A stretch of 33,347 nt of DNA from positions 1 to 33,347 of the IMG/VR virus record IMGVR_UViG_3300017746_000065, one strand, 5' to 3'. The stretch is from a virus. The notes beneath the pieces are model-generated. The model was not told the origin of the DNA and searched no databases. It was given only the letters and a program-made list of their open reading frames with translations. Of this stretch, positions 28,125-33,347 are shown in pieces; position 1 is the stretch's first letter; the number at the start of each line of letters is the position of its first letter. Made by a program: the position numbers and the translations under genes.

Positions 28125-28589
28125 ATGTTTGAGCTACTTACATTGTTTTTAACCGGGGGAGGTTCAGCCGCAATGGGCAGTATACTGAAAGGTGCATTTG
28201 GGGCATTAAACGATGCTCGCTCACAGAAACATGAATTAGAAATGGCAAGGGAGTGCCGAAACAATGACCATGCAATTAAATTTCAAAAATCACTTACATC
28301 TGGTCCGGGTGGAGCATTTACTCGCGCTACTCGCAGGATGCTTGCTCTTATCGGGATGTGCACGCTCAGCTTCATCACCTGTATCACAACCGTCTACCCA
28401 AGTGTTCCACTCATCAGTACAACAAACCTTACAGGAGAGGGAAGAAGAGAAATTCTTTTCGGGCTCTTCAGTTTTCCAGTCGAGCAAACCGCTTTGGTCG
28501 TTACAACAGGACATATTGCTCTTTTCCAAGCAACCGTAGTCTTGCCCATGATTGTAGGATTCTATTTCACACCAGGAGGCAGACGATGA
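28125..28589 (+). CDS. Membrane protein, putative holin or virion membrane protein
   Basis: 154 aa from ATG 28125. N-terminal MFELLTLFLTGGGSAAMGSI, then a charged cytoplasmic-looking helix (SQKHELEMARECRNND), then hydrophobic segments at about 69-88 (ATRRMLALIGMCTLSFITCI) and about 126-148, ending FYFTPGGRR. Similar proteins with the 'FxxPGGRR' end and 'ATRRxxALIG' occur in marine phages and have been suggested as holins. An entire alternative frame (28264-28539) lies inside it. First gene after palindrome 28103. Confidence 0.62.
   Translation: MFELLTLFLTGGGSAAMGSILKGAFGALNDARSQKHELEMARECRNNDHAIKFQKSLTSGPGGAFTRATRRMLALIGMCTLSFITCITTVYPSVPLISTTNLTGEGRREILFGLFSFPVEQTALVVTTGHIALFQATVVLPMIVGFYFTPGGRR
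28264..28539 (+). CDS. Embedded lipoprotein-like frame (Rz1-type candidate)
   Basis: 91 aa (or 76 from GTG 28309) in the +1 frame of the membrane-protein gene. It has a hydrophobic signal segment ending in a perfect lipobox: LLALLAGCLLLSGC then ARSASSPVSQPSTQ. Phage Rz1 outer-membrane spanins are also short lipoproteins embedded in another lysis gene's frame. Against: no strong ribosome-binding site, and the frame overlaps a TM-coding stretch, which can give such sequences by chance. Confidence 0.35.
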   Translation: MTMQLNFKNHLHLVRVEHLLALLAGCLLLSGCARSASSPVSQPSTQVFHSSVQQTLQEREEEKFFSGSSVFQSSKPLWSLQQDILLFSKQP

Positions 28590-29296
28590 AGTGGTCAGAG
28601 TTTAAAGAATTAGTTAGAACAAATTTGTTGGTAGATGCTGATAGGAAGGGCAGGGGCATACAGAAATATATTAACCAACTGATGGTTAGTGGAGTAATAA
28701 ACCTACAGGATTACATCGATGCATTTAAGTCTAGGAATATTAATACTTTTTTCCCGAGCGATATGTTTTCCGTCCCAACTGGAAGAAACTCAAGCGAAGT
28801 GGAGTTTAGCCCAACCCATGCCACGGTTGAGTCCGTAATTGTTTCCGGTCTGTTTAATGATGACACCTCAGAACGATGGTACTCTTATGTTGATGTCGTT
28901 CCCTGGAGTTCTAGGTATTCAGTCACTAATGGGTGTCCCACTAGGACTAGGGCATACTCCGGTAGGGTAACTTTTGGAGATGGCAGGTTGTATCTTTGTT
29001 CTCCTCTAGCTGAACACGAGAAACTTTATGTTTACTGGAGTGGTGTAAAGCAAAAGTATGAAGATGACGATTTGGTTATATATGATGACGCATCAGCAAA
29101 AGCCGTGTCAGATTACATAAAAGCCCACTTGAACAGAGAGGTTGATAAAGATGTGGCGATGTATGAGTCGTACATGAAGATGTACAGCAAGCAACGCCAA
29201 GAACTACATCGGGTGTGGAAAAACTATAACAACACCACAGCGATTGACCATGCAAGTAATCAAAGTACAGGTATTAGTGAATTTACAGTAGGGTAA
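28586..29296 (+). CDS. Tail or adaptor virion protein
   Basis: 236 aa from ATG 28586, with AGGAGG at 28574-28579 as a fine ribosome-binding site; the longer open frame upstream is a shadow of the membrane-protein gene. MKWSEFKELVRTNLLVDADR, then KGRGIQKYINQL resembles small adaptor or neck proteins that recur in marine short-tailed phages. The C-terminal half is helical. It starts in the stop of the previous gene. Role inferred from context. Confidence 0.58.
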   Translation: MKWSEFKELVRTNLLVDADRKGRGIQKYINQLMVSGVINLQDYIDAFKSRNINTFFPSDMFSVPTGRNSSEVEFSPTHATVESVIVSGLFNDDTSERWYSYVDVVPWSSRYSVTNGCPTRTRAYSGRVTFGDGRLYLCSPLAEHEKLYVYWSGVKQKYEDDDLVIYDDASAKAVSDYIKAHLNREVDKDVAMYESYMKMYSKQRQELHRVWKNYNNTTAIDHASNQSTGISEFTVG

Positions 29297-29299
29297 GAT

Positions 29300-30829
29300 A
29301 TGGCAACCAAGGCGATACTTAAAAGCTATTTTGAAACAGGGGATACGCCAACGGGTGCGCAGTTTGCTACGCTTATAGACTCTCTCTTGGGTATAGATGA
29401 AGAAGTCGTTGATAACTTAACTACAGACTCTGGGGTCAAGGCGCTTGCTGCTCGCCAGGGGGTTGCATTAAAGACAATAGTCGATGCACTTGGAATTAGG
29501 GTAGGTTCAATCGAGGAATTAAATACTACTACACTTAATGACTATTTACTGAAAGCAGACCTTGGTGATTTCCTGGTTGGTAAGTCGAACACAAATCATA
29601 CTCATCTTGCATCTAGTATTATAGACTTACTTGATTTGGTTTATACAAAGCCTGAGGTGGAATCTTTGCTTGATGACCATGCTTCAAACGCACATACGCA
29701 TAGCATCTCGGAGGTTTCCGGGTTGCAGGATGCCTTGGATAATGCAAATGATGCGAGCTTGGTAGCATCCGCAAGGTCTGATCTAGAGGGTCAAATATCT
29801 GCAAAAGCAGAGTTGGTGCATTCCCATACCGAGTCAGATATATCTGACCTCAAGAACTACTTAGAGTCCGCAACTGCCACAATATTACTTCAACAGAAGG
29901 CAGAGATATCACACACCCACACCGAGTCGAGCATTACCGACTTGGATAAGTATACAAAAGCTGAAGTTGATTCTCTTTTCGCCGGAGTGGTATCAAATGG
30001 ATCAGTTCCTGCCCATACCCATACGGAGGCTAATATTTCCGACCTAGATAAATATACAAAAGCAGAAGTTGATCAAAAAGTAACAGACTCTCAGGCAATC
30101 TCATTAAATGCACACAAAGCAGAATCTAATCCTCACTCTATAACTAAAGATGATGTGGGTTTAGGAAATGTAGAAAATTTATCAAAGTCAGGATTGTTAA
30201 ACAACTCAACCTTGACTGGGGACATTACCATAAGCGGGAATGTAACAGGGCTAACAAAAGAAGATGTAGGCCTCGGTAATGTGCCAAATACTAATATATT
30301 AGATCTATTTACTTCGCATCTAAATGATGAGAGTAATCCGCATAATGTTGAGCTTTCTGATTTTGATGCCTACACAAAACCCGAAGTTGATTCAAAGATT
30401 CAAGAGTTTCTTGAAATATACAGGACTATTCATACAGGCACACTTCCGCAATCTGGAACCGGCTCAACTGGACTGGTTACTCAAAAAGACATATGGGACA
30501 GAATTAAGGATATAAGTTTTTCGGGTGACACCTCAAAATTCACCGGGAATGTAATCGTTGAAAAAAACCTTACGATAAATGGAACAACTACTACTATTAA
30601 TACGGTCAATCTTGAGATTGAGGATAATGTAATAGTTCTTAATAAGAATCAGACTGGCACTCCTTCAAATTCATTGCAGTCAGGTATTGAAGTGGAGCGT
30701 GGTGATTCACCAAATGCAAAGTTATACTTCGATGAAGCAAGTGGCAGATGGAAGGCAGAGATTACTTCCGGAAATACTGTAGTAACTAAAACAATCGCAT
30801 TCGTAGAGGATGCATACTCACAAGGGTAA
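29300..30829 (+). CDS. Tail fibre with HTH-IxDL-KYTKAEVD repeats
   Basis: 509 aa. From about 95 on it holds degenerate repeats: NHTHLASSIIDL, AHTHSISEVSGL, HSHTESDISDLKNYLESAT, HTHTESSITDLDKYTKAEVD and HTHTEANISDLDKYTKAEVD, each 'H-T-H...I-x-D-L...' as in T4 gp12/gp34-type fibre shafts, where His pairs bind metal along the trimer. SNPHSITKDDVGLGNVEN and DVGLGNVPN are a second motif typical of phage fibres. The C-terminal part (LYFDEASGRWKAEITSGNTV) is a beta-rich tip module. Host recognition or fibre shaft. The N-terminus (MATKAILKSYFETGDTPTGA) resembles virion-attachment segments. Confidence 0.75.
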   Translation: MATKAILKSYFETGDTPTGAQFATLIDSLLGIDEEVVDNLTTDSGVKALAARQGVALKTIVDALGIRVGSIEELNTTTLNDYLLKADLGDFLVGKSNTNHTHLASSIIDLLDLVYTKPEVESLLDDHASNAHTHSISEVSGLQDALDNANDASLVASARSDLEGQISAKAELVHSHTESDISDLKNYLESATATILLQQKAEISHTHTESSITDLDKYTKAEVDSLFAGVVSNGSVPAHTHTEANISDLDKYTKAEVDQKVTDSQAISLNAHKAESNPHSITKDDVGLGNVENLSKSGLLNNSTLTGDITISGNVTGLTKEDVGLGNVPNTNILDLFTSHLNDESNPHNVELSDFDAYTKPEVDSKIQEFLEIYRTIHTGTLPQSGTGSTGLVTQKDIWDRIKDISFSGDTSKFTGNVIVEKNLTINGTTTTINTVNLEIEDNVIVLNKNQTGTPSNSLQSGIEVERGDSPNAKLYFDEASGRWKAEITSGNTVVTKTIAFVEDAYSQG

Positions 30830-30832
30830 ATT

Positions 30833-32830
30833 ATGTCATTACCAGCAGATTATAGTAATTTGGAAAACGATGTTCCTAGCGGGCAAACCTATGCTCCAAT
30901 TCAAACTAAAATCAGGTTGCGGAGGAATAGTTCCACACCAATTCCTAATAGCGAGGTGGATGCTAACCTTGAAATTGTAAGGAAGAAGCTCAATGAAATT
31001 GGCACAGGTAACAACAATTTAAAGACTATATTTGGAAGCACAGAATCTGCCGCGCAATCTGCAAGTAATGCACAGACTGCTCAGACCAATGCCGAGACTG
31101 CAGAGACCAATGCCGAGACTGCAGAGTCAAATGCAGTGAATGCAAAGAACTCTGCAGAAACGGCAAGAGACACTGCAACTACAAAAGCATCTAATGCATC
31201 TGCATCTGCAGATACCGCAAGCACTCATGCGACCACGGCAACAAACGCAAAGGACGACTCCGTATCCGCAAAGGACTCCGCCGTATCCGCAAAGGACTCC
31301 GCTGTGTCCGCAAAGAATGCATCTGTTGTTGCTCAAGGTGCATCTGAGTCTGCACGGGATGCTTCAGTTGCCGCAAAGGACGATGCGGAGTCTGCAGAGT
31401 CATCAGCACAGGGTTATGCTACTCAGGCATCAACATCTGCGAGTACGGCATCCGCCAAGGCTACTTCTGCGTCAACTTCAGCTACTTCTGCGTCAACTTC
31501 AGTTACAAATGCGTCAACTTCAGCTACAAATGCAAGTACAAAAGCACAGCAAGCAAGTGCCTCAGCTACATCCGCAAGTACTTCTGCATCCACAGCATCC
31601 ACGAAGGCATCTGACGCCGCAACCTCTGCTTCTAATGCCGCAACCTCTGCTTCTAATGCCGCAACCTCAGAAAGTAATGCATCAAGCTCAAAGTCAACTG
31701 CAGCCACCAAGGCATTAGAGGCAAGTCAATCTGCAGGTAATGCTTCTTCATCTGCATCCACTGCAAGTGGGCATGCTTCCTCGGCAAGCACACATGCAGA
31801 TAATGCTTCTTCTTCCGCATCCACTGCAAGTGGGCATGCCTCCTCGGCATCTACGCACGCAAATACGGCGTCCACGCACGCCAATACCGCATCCACTCAT
31901 GCTAGTACTGCGTCCACAAAAGCAAACGAAGCAAGTCAATCTGCCAATACTGCGTCTGCAAAAGCAAGCGAAGCAAGTCAATTTGCTAGTACGGCTTCAG
32001 GGCATGCTAGTGCCGCGCAATCTGCAAAGCAGGCAATGGATACATTGTTCGATAATTTCGATGACAGGTTTTTAGGTACAAAAACATCGAACCCTTCCGT
32101 GGATAATGATGGCAATGAACTATCTGTTGGGGCCGTATATTACAATAGCACAGCAGGAGAAGTTAGATTCTGGAATGGTTCATCATGGGAATCACCTGCA
32201 GCTGCAGCTGCAACTTCCGCATCCACGGCATCCACAAAAGCAAATGAAGCAAGTCAATCTGCTGATGCTGCTGCTCAAAGTCTCGCGTCCGCTCAGGCGC
32301 TAAACTATTCTGATGGAGATGATGGAGATGATGGAAAGGGGTGGACGGGCGGTGCATATAATCCGTCATCAGGTGCTGTTACTTTTTCATCAAATGACGG
32401 ACTTGGGTTTTCAACACAAGACTTAAGGGGGGCGGATGCCACACCTGCTGGAGCAAATGCCCAAATACAATTTAATGCAAATGGCTCATTGGGTGCTGAT
32501 TCAAATTTAACATTTACAGGCAACAATCTTTATACCCCAGGATTACTGATTGGTAGTGGAAATGTAGCTGGTCAAGAAGGCGGAGAACTAGCTTTTAAGA
32601 AAGCTCCAAATTCTACACTCGGAGGAGATTATGTGCATTTTGACACTGTAAACAATATAATGAGATTTTTTGAAGGCGCCTCTCCTCACAGAGGTGCATT
32701 CATCGATTTGAGTCTATGTGCTAATGGAGCACAAACCAATTTATTAGAAGGTGGAGAAGACGGAAAAACTCCAAACTTTTCTTTTAATGCATCAAGTAAA
32801 GTTTTAACCATTACTAATTACAATGCCTAG
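30833..32830 (+). CDS. Long Ala/Ser/Thr-rich coiled-coil fibre
   Basis: 665 aa. N-terminal 60 residues (PADYSNLENDVPSGQTYAPI, then RLRRNSSTPIPNSEVDANLE) are an attachment-like domain. About 80-400 is a nearly continuous coiled coil of A-S-x-x-A-S-x repeats (NAETAETNAETAESNAVNAK, ASTSATSASTSVTNASTSAT, ASGHASSASTHADNASSSAS), the type found in lambda Stf and other long side-tail fibres. About 415-450 is a GAVYYNSTAGEVRFWNGSSW module, then more coiled coil, a DGDDGDDGKGW collagen-like turn, and a beta-rich C-terminal tip. Starts 3 bp after the previous gene. DNA repeats within it favour length change by recombination. Confidence 0.78.
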   Translation: MSLPADYSNLENDVPSGQTYAPIQTKIRLRRNSSTPIPNSEVDANLEIVRKKLNEIGTGNNNLKTIFGSTESAAQSASNAQTAQTNAETAETNAETAESNAVNAKNSAETARDTATTKASNASASADTASTHATTATNAKDDSVSAKDSAVSAKDSAVSAKNASVVAQGASESARDASVAAKDDAESAESSAQGYATQASTSASTASAKATSASTSATSASTSVTNASTSATNASTKAQQASASATSASTSASTASTKASDAATSASNAATSASNAATSESNASSSKSTAATKALEASQSAGNASSSASTASGHASSASTHADNASSSASTASGHASSASTHANTASTHANTASTHASTASTKANEASQSANTASAKASEASQFASTASGHASAAQSAKQAMDTLFDNFDDRFLGTKTSNPSVDNDGNELSVGAVYYNSTAGEVRFWNGSSWESPAAAAATSASTASTKANEASQSADAAAQSLASAQALNYSDGDDGDDGKGWTGGAYNPSSGAVTFSSNDGLGFSTQDLRGADATPAGANAQIQFNANGSLGADSNLTFTGNNLYTPGLLIGSGNVAGQEGGELAFKKAPNSTLGGDYVHFDTVNNIMRFFEGASPHRGAFIDLSLCANGAQTNLLEGGEDGKTPNFSFNASSKVLTITNYNA

Positions 32831-33347
32831 TAAGACAAAAAAGTACAAGAATCGTACTTTAAAGCCCATGATGGGCGGTGCGTTATTGGAGAATCTCTCA
32901 GGAGAGAGTGCGTCAGGTGAGCACTACACAAAGAAATTAAATTTTCGCAGACATCAGGAAGGGGAAAGTCGGAGAGAAGGGTGGGATGTGTTTAAGCCTT
33001 CCGGTAAATTACTAGAGGCATTCCCTCAATTGTTTACAGGACTCCCTAGCGACCATCCGATTAGATTAATATGCCAGTTTAGATCAGGAGATAACATTAC
33101 TTGCCTTGTCGTTGCCGCAGGTGACAAGATATTTAGATACAAATTCGATAGAGACACAGAATACATTAATCCCAATGCACCGGAAGACTGGGTACAGGGT
33201 GAGTATTTCGCAAGGGATGAGAATGGTGAACCATACATAGCCGCACCCTCTGCAGACTTTAAATGGATAGTAATTGCATCAGGGTGTCACCATATAGATG
33301 AAACAGTAGGGGATTACCTGGCTAATGAAGTAAATGCATGGGAAGCA
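32824..33347 (+). CDS. Virion appendage protein, C-terminus cut by window end
   Basis: At least 174 codons from ATG 32824, overlapping the fibre stop by 7 bp. MPSKTKKYKNRTLKPMMGGA, then HYTKKLNFRRHQEGESRREG, WDVFKPSG and RLICQFRSGDNITCLVVAAG have the look of the conserved N-terminus of tail-tube or appendage proteins of marine short-tailed phages (beta-propeller-like 'V/IV.A....iyry'). Open at the window edge. Confidence 0.6.

Noticed and set aside
28358-28585. N-terminal extension of the 28586 gene
   Set aside because: It overlaps the membrane-protein gene out of phase; the ATG at 28586 has an AGGAGG ribosome-binding site and an ATGA overlap.
31423-31710. Antisense frames and alternative frames in the 31-32 kb repeats
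   Set aside because: Low-complexity products of the Ala/Ser/Thr repeat DNA; the fibre frame explains the region.
31030-32040. CRISPR-like repetition
   Set aside because: The repeats are in-frame heptad codons with no constant repeat/spacer pattern.
32674-32683. GGCGCC in the fibre gene as another GTGGCGCCAC copy
   Set aside because: The flanking GT/AC of the palindrome are missing.

Overview
The window looks like about 33 kb of a temperate, tailed double-stranded DNA bacteriophage. It carries a tyrosine integrase with an attP-like site, a DnaB-type helicase, SSB, a Rad52-like annealing protein with a RecB-like nuclease, terminase, portal, scaffold, capsid and fibre genes. No host chromosomal gene is visible. 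Both arms of the attP site are present, so this is an unintegrated (virion or circular) form rather than one end of a prophage. The attP site holds the 5' half of a bacterial tRNA-Thr(UGU), so the host probably has its attB in that gene. An embedded lipoprotein-like frame and the overall gene style suggest a Gram-negative, probably aquatic, host; this is an inference. No tail tube, sheath or tape-measure gene appears before the window ends, which would fit a short-tailed phage but does not prove it.

Layout: (1) 1-4.6 kb, leftward: a partial gene, an HhH-GPD DNA glycosylase-like gene, several small unknowns, about 0.5 kb without convincing genes, and two lysine/asparagine-rich genes, one with a C-terminal SAP domain. 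(2) 4.63-5.0 kb: a non-coding divergent control region packed with palindromes and a G8-A-G8 tract. (3) 5.0-7.7 kb, rightward: many very small overlapping genes (Cys-rich, small basic, one-helix membrane proteins, HNH endonuclease). (4) 7.7-13.6 kb, leftward early operon: SWIM zinc-finger protein, small membrane protein, PD-(D/E)XK-like nuclease, SSB, DnaB helicase, a ribbon-helix-helix replication protein, a RusA resolvase split over two frames, RecB-like nuclease, Rad52-like protein, and an excisionase/MerR-like HTH protein. (5) 13.6-15.7 kb, rightward: sigma70-type promoter, RHH regulator, membrane protein, attP, terminator, integrase. (6) 15.7 kb to the end, rightward late region: small-terminase candidate, sigma-region-4-like protein, large terminase, portal, scaffold, major capsid protein with a strong terminator, holin-like proteins, lectin-like and fibre proteins, and a virion protein cut by the window end.

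The most striking unexplained signal is a dispersed palindrome, TGACCTAA-N4-TTAGGTCA. It sits just upstream of the first gene of each late transcription block (15.67, 18.91, 23.23 and 28.10 kb) and of several other genes (1.39, 4.97 and 5.50 kb), with two further copies at 4.76 and 12.56 kb. It looks like a phage-wide promoter or operator. The sigma-region-4-like protein beside the terminase, in the position where RinA/ArpU late activators sit in other phages, is a testable candidate partner. A second recurrent palindrome, GTGGCGCCAC and variants, clusters in the replication genes and in the 4.9-kb control region.

Many adjacent genes overlap by ATGA, indicating translational coupling. Several genuine genes are under 60 codons: 5741-5872, 6113-6268, 6801-6890, 8083-8259 and 25504-25677.
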